Of a DNA stretch of 64,000 nt, positions 1 to 9,087 are shown one piece after another (positions within the stretch are counted from its first letter, which is position 1; every line of letters begins with the position of its first letter). The translations under genes and the position numbers were made by a program. The stretch comes from CALLPQ01 sp964392325 (lineage in GTDB: Bacteria > Pseudomonadota > Alphaproteobacteria > Caulobacterales > Parvularculaceae). The notes under the pieces were generated by a model. That model was not told the DNA's origin, did not search any database, and saw nothing but the letters and a program-made list of their open reading frames with translations. Where the stretch lies: the NCBI GenBank assembly GCA_964392325.1, contig CAYMPJ010000004.1, positions 1-64,000 on the forward strand, read 5' to 3'.

Positions 1-257
1 CCTTTTCGTAGAGAATTACAAATTTCGTGGATCAGTTATAGGGGGGCAAGACAACTATACTGGCCTTAATGTTAATTTTATGCAAGATGCGGCTGGATAG
101 GTCACACACGTATATAGGCCCCAAATAATAAGAGGAAAATCAAATTTTTAGGTGAGGCTGTCATGCAGAATTCCAAAAATTACTCACCAAAAAGCCGAGA
201 CTAACCTATAATGGGTGAATTCGGGTAAGAGAGATTTGAGTAAGAGATGATCGAATT

Positions 258-1514
258 ATGCCAATGCCTGTGATCGCGAAATTCACAGCTAAGCCATCGC
301 GGCGGGCGTTGATCAAAGGCATTGGAGCGTCCGGTTTTGCTCTTAGCCTTGGCGCCCCCATACCGTTTGCGCGGTTACTGCCAAGCGGAGTGGTGCCGGT
401 GGCCCTCGCCCAGGTGACTGACAATTTAGAGCGCGAAAAGCCAGGGTTAACGGTTCTGGGTGATAGGCCGGTTAACATTGAAGCGCTGCCTCATTTGCTT
501 GATGATGATGCAACCCCTGCGGAACGGTTCTTTGTTCGTAACAACGGAATTCCGCCCCTGCTTGATGATGTCTCGGAGGAGAGTTGGCGCATTACCGCCG
601 ATGGCGAGGTTCAAAGGTCGCTTGATCTTTCCATTGCACAATTAAAATCAAGTTTTGAAGTTGTTACTCTGCGTTTGCAATTAGAGTGCGGGGGTAATGG
701 CCGGAAGTTTTTCCAGCCCGGCGCTTCGGGAAATCAATGGAGTTTTGGGGCTATCGGTTGTGCTGACTGGACCGGCGTTCGATTGAAAGATGTTCTGATG
801 GCGGCCGGTTTGAAAGATAGTGCGGTTTATACCGCGCATTACGGCGCTGATCGTCATCTATCGGGTGCCCCCGAAAAAGAGCCTCTTTCTCGCGGTGTGC
901 CGATTAGCAAAGCACTGGATGATCATAATCTAATAGCATGGGCGATGAATGGAAATCCGTTGCCGCAGATGAATGGCTTTCCATTGCGCCTTGTCGTTCC
1001 GGGATGGCCGGGCTCATGTTCGCAAAAATGGCTCACAAAGATTAGAGTACGCGATCAGGTGCATGATGGGGCAAAGATGACGGGGGCCTCTTATCGTGTA
1101 CCGGCATATCCCGTCGCTCCGGGAACCAGTGTTCCTGACGAAGATATGGCGATCATCGAGTCCATGCCTGTAAAATCTCTGGTGACTTTTCCTCAGACCG
1201 GCGCGAAGGTAAAAGCGGGTGAAGTTTTTGAAGTTCGCGGTCATGCCTGGGCGGGCGATAATACGGTTGTGGGCATGGATGTTTCGGTTGATTTTGGCGC
1301 GACATGGTTTGCCGCCGCGCTTTCACCCCCTTTAAACCGATATGCTTGGCAACGTTGGCGCGCCAATATTGCCTTGCCTGAAGCTGGCTATTTCGAAGTC
1401 TGGGCCCGCGCGCGCGATGATGAGGGGCGCATGCAGCCGCCGGTTACGCCGGGGTGGAATCCCAAGGGATATCTTAATAATATGCAGCACCGTATTGCTG
1501 TGTTTGCGGTTTGA
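258..1514 (+). CDS. sorA: Sulfite dehydrogenase, molybdopterin subunit (SorA/SoxC-like)
   Basis: Periplasmic molybdenum enzyme of the sulfite oxidase family, expected to oxidise sulfite to sulfate and pass electrons to a cytochrome c. The 418-residue product has a twin-arginine signal (SRRALIK, residues 14-20) and a hydrophobic stretch up to about residue 51 ending ALAQ. The Mo-binding domain includes the cysteine of LECGGNGR (C144), the expected cofactor ligand, and the GCADWTGV motif at 167-174. A C-terminal Mo-co dimerisation domain follows from about residue 300. The next gene encodes a monohaem cytochrome c only 3 bases downstream, which fits SorAB better than SoxCD, whose SoxD partner is larger and dihaem. 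The ATG is preceded by a weak purine-rich site; an ATG 6 bases later is possible. The family is clear; the substrate is inferred from the neighbours. Confidence 0.88.
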   Translation: MPMPVIAKFTAKPSRRALIKGIGASGFALSLGAPIPFARLLPSGVVPVALAQVTDNLEREKPGLTVLGDRPVNIEALPHLLDDDATPAERFFVRNNGIPPLLDDVSEESWRITADGEVQRSLDLSIAQLKSSFEVVTLRLQLECGGNGRKFFQPGASGNQWSFGAIGCADWTGVRLKDVLMAAGLKDSAVYTAHYGADRHLSGAPEKEPLSRGVPISKALDDHNLIAWAMNGNPLPQMNGFPLRLVVPGWPGSCSQKWLTKIRVRDQVHDGAKMTGASYRVPAYPVAPGTSVPDEDMAIIESMPVKSLVTFPQTGAKVKAGEVFEVRGHAWAGDNTVVGMDVSVDFGATWFAAALSPPLNRYAWQRWRANIALPEAGYFEVWARARDDEGRMQPPVTPGWNPKGYLNNMQHRIAVFAV

Positions 1515-1517
1515 TCT

Positions 1518-2030
1518 ATGGAGCGTCCACCGATCGTCAGCATTGCTCTTTTCTTTTCCGCATTTGCATTTTTGTTTTGGGCGGGATTTTCAGCGCATAA
1601 TGGCAAAAACAATGTTCGCCATACCGGTGAGGCAGTTTCGTCGATTGCGCACTCGCGTCATGATCGTATAGTGCAGATGGCGTCAAGCTCGGCGCAAGAA
1701 CCGAATTATTTTTTTCCCTTCGACGCCCTGAAGGCTTCATTGGGTGCTTCACTTGATACTTCGGCGTCGATTGACACGATTACTACGCCGGGTTTCGATC
1801 CCGATGATGATTATTCTGGCTTGCCAAAATCTGAAGGGTATGACCTTGTTGCTGCAAATTGCGGGGCCTGCCATAGTCTCGACATCGTTATGCAACAGCG
1901 CGCATCCGTTGCGCGGTGGTCAGAGCTTATTGATTGGATGGTTGAAAAGCAGGGTATGGCGGAACTGGGGGCTGAAGATGAAAAAATTATTGAAGATTAT
2001 CTATCAACAAATTTCGGACCGAAGAAATAA
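1518..2030 (+). CDS. sorB: Monohaem cytochrome c, sulfite dehydrogenase subunit (SorB-like)
   Basis: Small c-type cytochrome, the likely electron acceptor of the molybdenum subunit encoded immediately upstream. The 170-residue protein begins with a hydrophobic segment (residues 6-24) that could be an export signal or membrane anchor. It has one haem-binding CGACH motif at residues 115-119 (CxxCH) and possible distal methionines at M141 and M147. The region between the anchor and the haem domain is long and low in complexity. With one haem it matches SorB-type subunits in kind, though it is longer than the usual roughly 100 residues. The 3-base gap to the previous gene implies co-transcription. 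Confidence 0.82.
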   Translation: MERPPIVSIALFFSAFAFLFWAGFSAHNGKNNVRHTGEAVSSIAHSRHDRIVQMASSSAQEPNYFFPFDALKASLGASLDTSASIDTITTPGFDPDDDYSGLPKSEGYDLVAANCGACHSLDIVMQQRASVARWSELIDWMVEKQGMAELGAEDEKIIEDYLSTNFGPKK

Positions 2031-2088
2031 GGCATAGGTTATAATTCTATCTCTTATTTTTTGGAATTTGTCGCATTGAGGATTCATT

Positions 2089-3114
2089 TTGTTAAAGTCG
2101 TTAAACATATCTCTGGGACAATTATCGGTATCGTCGGTTCATGCCTTTTATTTAAAGGTTTATCGCGGCGTTCTGGTTTGCGCGATTGGCGGCGTGGCGG
2201 CTTTTTGGCTATCCGAGCACTATGCAGCCCCGGTCATGTTATTGGCGCTATTATTGGGGCTTACACTAAATTTTCTGTATAAAGATGAATGCATGAAGCA
2301 TGGTATTGACTGGGTAGCAAGAGATGTTTTGCGCATCGGCGTTGGGCTTCTTGGATTGAGGATTTTGTTTACAGACATCATCACAGAGGGCGTAACCGGA
2401 CCGCTTATTGTCGCTGCAGCGATGATTGTTACGTTTATTGCTGGCGCTGTGATTGCAAAAATGATGAAGTTGAGTGCGCCCTTTGCGCGCCTGAGTGCGG
2501 GGTCGGTCGCCGTCTGCGGGGTTTCGGCGGCAATCGCTATCTCGGCGGTGCTTCCCAAAAGAAAGAATTCTGACAATGAACTGGCCGTTGTCATCATTAG
2601 CGTTACGGCCTTGAGCACACTTGCAATGATAATCTACCCAATTGTTGCCGCTCAATTGTCTCTCAGCGATCATGACGCCGGGATTTTTATCGGCGGATCA
2701 ATCCACGATGTTGCGCAGGTTGTTGGCGCTGGTTATTCGATCTCGGAAGATGCTGGCGATACAGCAACCTATATAAAATTGATGCGTGTTGCGCTGTTGC
2801 TACCTATAGTTTTATTGATCGGTATTGCAAGCCGTGGTGATTTTGAATCTACGAATAAACCCCCGCTTCTGCCGGGGTTTCTAATTGGGTTTCTAATTCT
2901 CGCAACTCTAAACAGTTTAGGCGTCATCCCTATAGAGGTTTCCTCATTTGGTAATCATTTGTCTCGCGCCTTTTTGGTCCTTTCGATTTTTGCGATTGGC
3001 GCAAAGACCCGGCTTGGTGAATTGTTCAAAGTCGGCGTCAAACCACTATTGCTGGTTTGTTGTGAGACAATTGTTATGGCTGTTATTGTTATTGCCGGAT
3101 TGTTGCTGGTCTAA
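2089..3114 (+). CDS. YeiH-family putative sulfate exporter (PSE, UPF0324)
   Basis: Integral membrane protein of 341 residues belonging to the YeiH/PSE family, with about ten predicted transmembrane segments. Family features include SAGSVAVCGVSAAIA near residues 140-155 and GGSIHDVAQVVGAGY near 201-216. The TTG start is supported by a GAGGA-like site about 7 bases upstream; no better in-frame ATG precedes the first membrane segment. It follows sorAB by 58 bases on the same strand, so an attractive inference is that it removes sulfate, or handles sulfite, produced by periplasmic sulfite oxidation. Transport has not been firmly shown for most of this family, so the substrate is a guess from context. 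Confidence 0.8.
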   Translation: MLKSLNISLGQLSVSSVHAFYLKVYRGVLVCAIGGVAAFWLSEHYAAPVMLLALLLGLTLNFLYKDECMKHGIDWVARDVLRIGVGLLGLRILFTDIITEGVTGPLIVAAAMIVTFIAGAVIAKMMKLSAPFARLSAGSVAVCGVSAAIAISAVLPKRKNSDNELAVVIISVTALSTLAMIIYPIVAAQLSLSDHDAGIFIGGSIHDVAQVVGAGYSISEDAGDTATYIKLMRVALLLPIVLLIGIASRGDFESTNKPPLLPGFLIGFLILATLNSLGVIPIEVSSFGNHLSRAFLVLSIFAIGAKTRLGELFKVGVKPLLLVCCETIVMAVIVIAGLLLV

Positions 3115-3290
3115 AATAATGAATTTGAACCGGTGATACTATTTGGCTCCGGCGGGGTAGTCGCAGCTTTTTCACAGCGCGATACACCGTTGTTGGAAAT
3201 CTTCAGTCGCTGAGTATATTCCGAACGTTACCCAAGATAAGTCGCTTGACCAACCTTAGACATGATTATGAAATCCGCTATGTTCTGGCT

Positions 3291-4051
3291 ATGAGAACAT
3301 GGGGGAGCAATTTGTTACTACGCAGCATTACAAAACACGTGAAAGACCAAAACTGGTTCGCCGTCGCGCTTGATTTTTTCATTGTCGTTGTCGGTATCCT
3401 CATCGCGTTTCAGGTTACCAACTGGAATGAGGCGCGAAGTGACGGCATTCTAGAACTTAGCTATCTGGAGAGGCTGTCGACTGACCTCGCAAGTACCAAA
3501 GGGATGAATACCAATCAGTTAGAACGAAATTCCGGAATGCTAAAAGACTTGGAACTTACGTTGAAATCGCTCAAAAACTGCGAACTTACATCGGAGATAA
3601 AACCGCGTTTGTATCCGGTTTATATTTGCTAGGACGTTATAATCTTCCAGAATTTGTATCAGGTACATTCGTGGAATTAAATACAACAGGTAATTTCCAG
3701 CTTATTCGCAATATTGAATTACGCCGCAATATTACAAATACTTACGAATATGTCCAACTGACCCGTCGTATTGACCAGCAAGTCAATGACAACATTCTAC
3801 CAAAGGTTAATTATGTCCGGCGCTATATAGGCTTTAATCCTGGCGAGTATAAGGACCAACCATCAAGGATTGATCCAAACACAATTGAAATGGATTTTGA
3901 AGCGATTTGCTCAGATCGAATTTTCATCAATAGCGTGAGCGGAGTCAGGGAAATGATTATTGCAGTTGACGGGCTAACGAGAAGTACAATTGCAGGGTCT
4001 GAACGGTTAAAAACGGCGGTTGATGAAGAGCTTGATCGCTTAAATGAATAA
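3291..4051 (+). pseudogene. Small membrane protein (DUF6090-like) interrupted by a frameshift
   Basis: Two overlapping open frames encode consecutive parts of one protein. The first part (to stop at 3632) has the family-like N-terminus: an amphipathic start, then one transmembrane segment FFIVVVGILIAFQVTNWNEAR. The second part continues in the -1 frame with FVSGLYLLGRYNLPEFVSGTF and a helical C-terminus ending at 4051. Reading back in that frame shows the sense protein is already running by about 3593 (GDKTAFVSG). Restoring one A in the A5 tract at 3573-3577 joins the halves into one protein of about 253 residues. This is a pseudogene, an assembly error, or less likely programmed slippage. 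ATG 3291 is preferred over TTG 3246 because it sits just before the conserved start. Function unknown; the family name is from memory of its TM-NWNE motif. Confidence 0.65.
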
Positions 4052-4176
4052 TTTAAGTGCCTTCACACCCGCCCAAAATATGCCGATTGACCAATCGCGT
4101 CTATAATACCCTCGGTGCCATTGCGCGTTCTTCATTGAGGCGGGCAATATTGCGGGCATTCATATCGGTAAAACTT

Positions 4177-4221
4177 CGTAACAAGGTTAACCAATCTTTA
4201 CCCAGATTTTACCTTGTTACG
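4177..4221. promoter_or_regulatory. 11-bp perfect inverted repeat upstream of hybrid kinase
   Basis: CGTAACAAGGT (4177-4187) and ACCTTGTTACG (4211-4221) are exact reverse complements separated by 23 bases. They lie about 70 bases upstream of the hybrid kinase start at 4289. The pair could be two operator half-sites or an RNA hairpin ending transcription from the broken gene upstream. The 3' arm is not followed by a clean T-run, so an operator is slightly preferred. Confidence 0.4.
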
Positions 4222-4288
4222 CGCCTATTTCTTAAATTGTTTTTAAATTATTTAATATCTACTCCGTGGAACGAATTCACGGGCTAAT

Positions 4289-6829
4289 ATGAACAAAATA
4301 TTAAAATTTTTCATTGCCAATCAGCACATCCATTGGCCGGTACGTATGTTCGCGGTTTTCGCGTTCTTACTTATGCCAGCGCATATTACCGCATTTGGCG
4401 CTGATGATAGCAGCATAAACCCCATTGAAACTCTGGTGTCGAGCGAGGATTTTCAAAAACTTGCTTTTGACAAACGCTTGGCCGCACTCGACAAAAAAAT
4501 AGAAATCCTGCCTGAGCCGGTCTCCGACCTTGTCTGGGCTCGAGGTGTTGCCGAGCGAATTCGCCTACTCGCCGCCATGGGTGATTTTGAGAGAGGTATT
4601 GAATATCTCGAAACACACGAGCAGAGATTACAAAGCATTATACCTTATACTGATTTTTATGCTCAAGCCTTGTATCCAATGGGCTATTTGTATGTCTATA
4701 ATAATCGCATGGAAAAAACCCTGGATGTTATTAGCAAACTGAAAAAGGAATCTGCGAAAACCGGTAATATTAAAACCAGTCAAGATGGTGACACGCTACT
4801 GGTAGCGCTACACTCCCTTACCGGTGACAATCTTCAAGCCGCGGAAATATTGATCAATAATTACAAAAAGGATAGTTTTCAAGATTTAGCAAAATTCGAT
4901 CAGTTAAAGCTATTCGTGAATATTAGTTTTGCGTTGATAAACGGAGAGCAGTTTGATGAAGCCGAAAAATATATCGAGATTGGTTCTTCTGAAAGAGACA
5001 AGGCCGTTCGGCAAAATGAAATCTCCGAACTGGAAGGAAAACAGCAACGCTGGCATTTCCTTTTGAGTGAATCTTATCTGAATATTAAGCGAAAACAATA
5101 TTCTAATCTTTCCGCCACCGTGGATGAATTTAATCAGCTTGCCGATGAATTAGGAGCGCCTCTCTATAAGGTATTTGCAGACTATATTATGGCAGTAAAT
5201 TATTATGGTCAGGGCAAAACAGAACGCGCCCTTGAAATATTGGAAAATGCGTCATTCAGCGCAAAAATGCTTGGTGAAACTGACCTGCTTGTCGATATTT
5301 ATGAGGTCATGTCCGAATTTTCGCACTCACAAGGTGATTATGAATCGGCTTTCAAGAATCATATGATGGCTGAGGAAATTACAAATTCAATCAATGCGCA
5401 ACAACTCAGGGCCCGCGCAGACTATCTCGCCGCGAAGATAGCCTTCGAAGAAAGAAATGCACGCATCCATATTCTTGAAGAAGAAAGGCGCCTTGCGGTC
5501 CGTGCTGCGCAACGCAATAAGATCGTTCTTCTGTGTCTGATCATCGGGTTAGCATTTTTGTTATTGCTGTCATATCATTTGTTTAGATCGAAGCGACATT
5601 TGAAAACTTATTCGGAAGAATTGAAAATCAGCGAAACCAGAGCCATGACTGCGATGCAGGCCAAGTCCACCTTTCTGGCGAATATGAGTCATGAAATACG
5701 TACCCCTCTTAATGGTTTGCTGGGTATGGCCCATGTTCTGAGTGATAAAAAACTCGATGCAGAAACGCAAAAATGCGTGGATGTCATTGTCGATTCCGGT
5801 GATTCATTATTGACCATTGTCAATGATGTATTGGATTTATCAAAAATCGAAGCCGGTAAAATGAGTGTTGAACTGGTGCCGACAGATATTCGAAAAACCC
5901 TCAATAAAACACATCAATTATGGGAACCCAAAGCGCGAGAAAAAGGCATCGAGCTTAAGATTCATATAGAACCCTCCCTAAACACATTTGTAGATTGCGA
6001 CGGTTTGAGATTACGTCAATGCTTGTCGAATCTCATCTCAAATGCTATCAAGTTTACGGATGAGGGCGTTGTTACGGTACGAGCGGAATTAGAGGATATT
6101 CAGGACGATACTCTCAATGGCGATGCACGATTGAAAATAAGCGTCACAGATTCCGGGATTGGTATGACGCAGAACGCAATTTCCCGGTTGTTCCAGGCTT
6201 TCGAGCAGGTCGACCAATCCACAACACGAAAATCTGGCGGCACGGGCTTGGGTTTAACCATTACAAGTGAATTTGTTCGCCTCATGAACGGCAGTGTGGA
6301 TGTTAAAAGTACCCTTGGTGTCGGCTCCACCTTTACTATTGATCTTGTTGTAAAAATATCTGCGGACTCAGCACTTACGTCAACCCCGGTCAGCGAACCG
6401 GAGATCACAAAGTTAGAACCGATCGATCAAGAGTTTCGAGTTTTATTGGTCGATGATAATGCGGTGAACCGCTTGGTGGTAAGGGCCTTCCTTGCGGAGA
6501 CCAAGCTGGAAGTCATTGAAGCAACGAATGGTCAAGAAGCATTGGCGCAATTAAACACGGACACTAATTTTGATTTAGTTCTTCTGGATATTCATATGCC
6601 TGTGATGGATGGCCCGGAAACTATTCGCCAGGTCAGAAGCAGCGAGCAACCATGGTCGGACATTCCGATTATCACCTTAACGGCTGATGCCATGATTGGT
6701 GACAAGGACAAATATTTAGCAATGGGTACCGACGGTTATATTGCAAAGCCGATTGCGAAGGACGAACTCCTTCAGGAAGTCACGCGCGTTCTTGCAAAAT
6801 ATTCTCAGTCGCGCTCGGTTGCCGCCTGA
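4289..6829 (+). CDS. Hybrid sensor histidine kinase with TPR sensor region
   Basis: 846-residue hybrid kinase. Order: hydrophobic signal/anchor (about residues 18-35), a long helical region with TPR-like repeats (about 50-385) expected in the periplasm, a coiled coil, one transmembrane helix (about 411-430), HisKA with SHEIRTPLNG (phosphoacceptor H468), HATPase with N-box NLISNAIKF, G1 VTDSGIGM and G2 GGTGLGLTI, and a C-terminal receiver with VDDN and LLDIHMPVMDG (phosphoacceptor D767) and the switch lysine in IAKPI. The receiver has no attached output domain and no response regulator or Hpt gene is nearby, so the phosphorelay partner must be elsewhere. TPR sensor regions usually bind peptides or partner proteins; the signal is unknown. 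Confidence 0.9.
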   Translation: MNKILKFFIANQHIHWPVRMFAVFAFLLMPAHITAFGADDSSINPIETLVSSEDFQKLAFDKRLAALDKKIEILPEPVSDLVWARGVAERIRLLAAMGDFERGIEYLETHEQRLQSIIPYTDFYAQALYPMGYLYVYNNRMEKTLDVISKLKKESAKTGNIKTSQDGDTLLVALHSLTGDNLQAAEILINNYKKDSFQDLAKFDQLKLFVNISFALINGEQFDEAEKYIEIGSSERDKAVRQNEISELEGKQQRWHFLLSESYLNIKRKQYSNLSATVDEFNQLADELGAPLYKVFADYIMAVNYYGQGKTERALEILENASFSAKMLGETDLLVDIYEVMSEFSHSQGDYESAFKNHMMAEEITNSINAQQLRARADYLAAKIAFEERNARIHILEEERRLAVRAAQRNKIVLLCLIIGLAFLLLLSYHLFRSKRHLKTYSEELKISETRAMTAMQAKSTFLANMSHEIRTPLNGLLGMAHVLSDKKLDAETQKCVDVIVDSGDSLLTIVNDVLDLSKIEAGKMSVELVPTDIRKTLNKTHQLWEPKAREKGIELKIHIEPSLNTFVDCDGLRLRQCLSNLISNAIKFTDEGVVTVRAELEDIQDDTLNGDARLKISVTDSGIGMTQNAISRLFQAFEQVDQSTTRKSGGTGLGLTITSEFVRLMNGSVDVKSTLGVGSTFTIDLVVKISADSALTSTPVSEPEITKLEPIDQEFRVLLVDDNAVNRLVVRAFLAETKLEVIEATNGQEALAQLNTDTNFDLVLLDIHMPVMDGPETIRQVRSSEQPWSDIPIITLTADAMIGDKDKYLAMGTDGYIAKPIAKDELLQEVTRVLAKYSQSRSVAA

Positions 6830-7034
6830 TAAGGGTGCGCATCACCGCGGTGTTGTAGAAGTCATGCATGAAGGTGCCAAGGGTTTTGAGGCTGAAATGC
6901 CGGCGGGCTTGGGGAGGTTTGGATTTTGGCCGACGGAAACAGGCATGATCTGGGCTGCGGACGCCAAATCCAAAACTGGTTCGCCGTCTTTAACGAGTAC
7001 CCACAAAAAAACGCTATTTTCAAAATTATTCAAA

Positions 7035-7793
7035 TTATCGCTTTGCTTCACTCGGGGTGATGCCAAACACGTTTTTGAATGCTTCGGTAAAGGCGCTACG
7101 GCTTTTATATCCGGCTAATTGACTCACATCGTCAACATTGCCGCCGTCAATGAGGGCGATCATACTTTTGGAGAGGCGAGCCAATCGCAGCCATTGAGCG
7201 GGTGCAATTCCGGTTTCTTTTTGAAATAATCGCTCCGCCGTGCGGCGTGTTAAACCTACGTCCGCAAGCGCGCTATTCAAATTCTCTTTCACGCCGTTAT
7301 CATCCAGCATCCACCGGGCCAGGCGAAGGGCTCTTGGGTCAGTTGGCATGGAGAGGCAAAAATCTTGTGTGCCGGAAAACGCCAGCTCATTTAAAATAAT
7401 CTTGTAAAGGGAGACGTCGATATCTATCCGGCTATCCAGCCAGTTTCTATCGCATACGCGTAAAACCGCTTCATGCAAAAGGCCAGACACATTAATTGAT
7501 TTGTCTACGGAGGTGTCCAGTGAATGCTCAGGGCGAAAGTATAAGGTTCGCAGTTCAAGCGCTGACGACATATATAATGCGTGCGGGGTGTGCGCAGGAA
7601 TCCATAAACCCCGGCGGGGAGGGACGATCCATGATTGATCTTCAAGCTCAACTCTCACGGCTCCTTTTTGGGCATATACAAATTGAGACCATGAGTGACT
7701 ATGGTGACGCTGAGAGGATCTGGCCGTATAGTTCACGCTAAGCGAGCGCACCAGAAAGTGTTCTTCGTCTGACAATGAGGGGGCTTGTCGCAT
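7035..7793 (-). CDS. AraC-family transcriptional regulator with cupin sensor domain
   Basis: 252-residue regulator. The N-terminal half is a cupin-type ligand domain (QRHHSHSWSQFVYAQKG near 28-44, PPRRGLWIPAHTPH near 62-75). The C-terminal half holds two helix-turn-helix units: LADVGLTRRTAERLFQKETG and VSQLAGYKSRSAFTEAFKNVFGITPSEAKR. It is divergent from the VOC gene at 7870 with a 76-base intergenic region, so it may control that gene and itself. The 205 bases between it and the kinase gene at 6829 hold no credible gene. The inducer is unknown. Confidence 0.88.
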   Translation of the reverse strand: MRQAPSLSDEEHFLVRSLSVNYTARSSQRHHSHSWSQFVYAQKGAVRVELEDQSWIVPPRRGLWIPAHTPHALYMSSALELRTLYFRPEHSLDTSVDKSINVSGLLHEAVLRVCDRNWLDSRIDIDVSLYKIILNELAFSGTQDFCLSMPTDPRALRLARWMLDDNGVKENLNSALADVGLTRRTAERLFQKETGIAPAQWLRLARLSKSMIALIDGGNVDDVSQLAGYKSRSAFTEAFKNVFGITPSEAKR

Positions 7794-7806
7794 ATTAGAT
7801 CATTTA

Positions 7807-7830
7807 TGTCGCGCAATTGACTTTACGACA
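7807..7830. promoter_or_regulatory. Candidate AraC-family operator (TGTCG-N14-CGACA)
   Basis: An inverted repeat TGTCG (7807-7811) and CGACA (7826-7830) lies in the short divergent region between the AraC-type regulator and the VOC gene. A TTGACT hexamer inside it (7817-7822) could be a -35 element for the rightward gene, but no well-spaced -10 was found. AraC proteins more often use direct repeats, so the assignment is tentative. Confidence 0.25.
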
Positions 7831-7869
7831 AGTGAAATATTTCTATTATCGAGCCTAAAGGAGTTATAT

Positions 7870-8259
7870 ATGCCCAATGTTTTAGCACATTTCGCTATCG
7901 AGGCGGATGATGTTTCTCGCGCTCGAAGGTTTTACGAATCCGTATTCCAATGGGAATTCGAACCCTGGGGCCCGCCGGATTTTTATTTGATCCGCAATGC
8001 TGGTGTGCATGGCGCTTTGCAGCAAAGACCAGAACCTGTTCCTAAGGGCCGTAAAGGGTTTGAGTGCTCAATTGCAGTTGATGATTTGGAAGTCACGATG
8101 AAGGCCATCGAGTCGGCTGGGGGAGAGCTCATCGGTACACGGCATGCCATTCCCACTGTTGGCGATCTGATTTCGTTTCTCGATACCGAGGGTAATGAGG
8201 TTATTATCGTTCAGTATGCACCAGAACGACTTAAGGAATTAAAATTATCGCGCTCCTAA
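7870..8259 (+). CDS. VOC-family (glyoxalase/bleomycin-resistance fold) protein
   Basis: 129-residue single VOC domain: N-terminal beta strand LAHFAIEADDVSRARRFYE and C-terminal strand FLDTEGNEVIIVQY mark the two beta-alpha-beta-beta-beta halves. A good Shine-Dalgarno site (AAAGGAG) sits about 8 bases before the ATG. It resembles the small 27-kDa-antigen-like glyoxalase group, whose enzymatic role is usually unknown. Metal ligands are not complete by eye: H7 is present, but the last ligand glutamate is replaced by valine/isoleucine. It may be controlled by the divergent AraC gene. Confidence 0.8.
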   Translation: MPNVLAHFAIEADDVSRARRFYESVFQWEFEPWGPPDFYLIRNAGVHGALQQRPEPVPKGRKGFECSIAVDDLEVTMKAIESAGGELIGTRHAIPTVGDLISFLDTEGNEVIIVQYAPERLKELKLSRS

Positions 8260-8338
8260 TATGTTTTGGATTTTATCCGATTGCAGAAATTAAAATGGTT
8301 ATTGCCTAAGCAATGATCTATCCGGCTCGTATCATTAT

Positions 8339-9085
8339 TCAGATGATCCCGTATGATTTTTTGAGATAACGCTTCACAGAGAGGGCAGTAAGGGCAGCGG
8401 TATAGGCAAATCCAAGGAGCAGCCAAAGGTAGCCTATATTATCACTGCCTTGACGAAATGCTTCGTAGGCGTGAACAGTTGGTGCTGTCGGGAATATCAG
8501 AAATAACACGCGATACCATGCATCCAAAGGTAACAGATACATCAATATTGGCGGTATTACGAAAGCGGAATAGAATTTTCCGATAGCCATTGCTTCAATG
8601 CGATTTGATGCAAATGTTGATATGGAAATCATTATCGGCACGCCAATGACCGCGCCCGAAACTGCAATTGCAAACCATTGGAAAAAAGATAGCGTGCTGA
8701 CACCCCAGGCGGCGCTCATGACGATGCCAGAAACAAGACCCATAACTGTAAGGATAATGATTAGTAATGGCGTGCGCATTAATAATAAAAGCACAGGCGG
8801 GAACGGTGTTGTCATGAGCGCGGCGCGCACTTTTGTTTCCACCTCTTCAATCAGGAAAACCCCAAACACCATGCCAAAAGAGGCGGGGTTTGCGATGATT
8901 GCCATAATCAAAAGATAAGCTATCCATGGCTGCAGGTGTTCAACGCCTATCTCTTCGCGCATAAACCCAAGCAAAGAGAGACCACCAAACAAGAGTGTAA
9001 CCATCAAAATAACGAGCAGCAAAAACCGGTCACGGGTGATGGAGCGAAAATCAAAGGAGAGGATAGCGGCGAATGAATTGAGCAT
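8339..9085 (-). CDS. ABC-2 type transporter permease, second subunit
   Basis: 248-residue membrane protein with about six transmembrane helices and an ABC-2 export permease layout: cytoplasmic N-terminus (ILSFDFRSITRDRF), then paired hydrophobic helices. Last gene of a three-gene operon after another permease (2-base gap) and an ATPase. The pattern of one ATPase with two different small permeases resembles drug-export systems such as the mycobacterial Rv2686c-Rv2688c group, but substrate cannot be read from sequence. The ATG follows directly on the stop of the previous gene, suggesting translational coupling. Confidence 0.82.
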   Translation of the reverse strand: MLNSFAAILSFDFRSITRDRFLLLVILMVTLLFGGLSLLGFMREEIGVEHLQPWIAYLLIMAIIANPASFGMVFGVFLIEEVETKVRAALMTTPFPPVLLLLMRTPLLIIILTVMGLVSGIVMSAAWGVSTLSFFQWFAIAVSGAVIGVPIMISISTFASNRIEAMAIGKFYSAFVIPPILMYLLPLDAWYRVLFLIFPTAPTVHAYEAFRQGSDNIGYLWLLLGFAYTAALTALSVKRYLKKSYGII

Positions 9086-9087
9086 TA

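Noticed and set aside
1..257. Upstream end of the window, inverted repeat GGTGAG (151-156)/CTCACC (183-188)
   Set aside because: Six-base arms with a 26-base spacer are weak and no gene or site could be supported beyond general promoter space for sorA.
4057..4287. 76-codon plus-strand open frame
   Set aside because: No ribosome site, unlikely composition, and it spans the inverted repeat upstream of the kinase gene.
6842..7066. 74-codon minus-strand open frame after the AraC gene
   Set aside because: Overlaps the 3' end of the AraC gene in another frame, no ribosome site and no recognisable domain.
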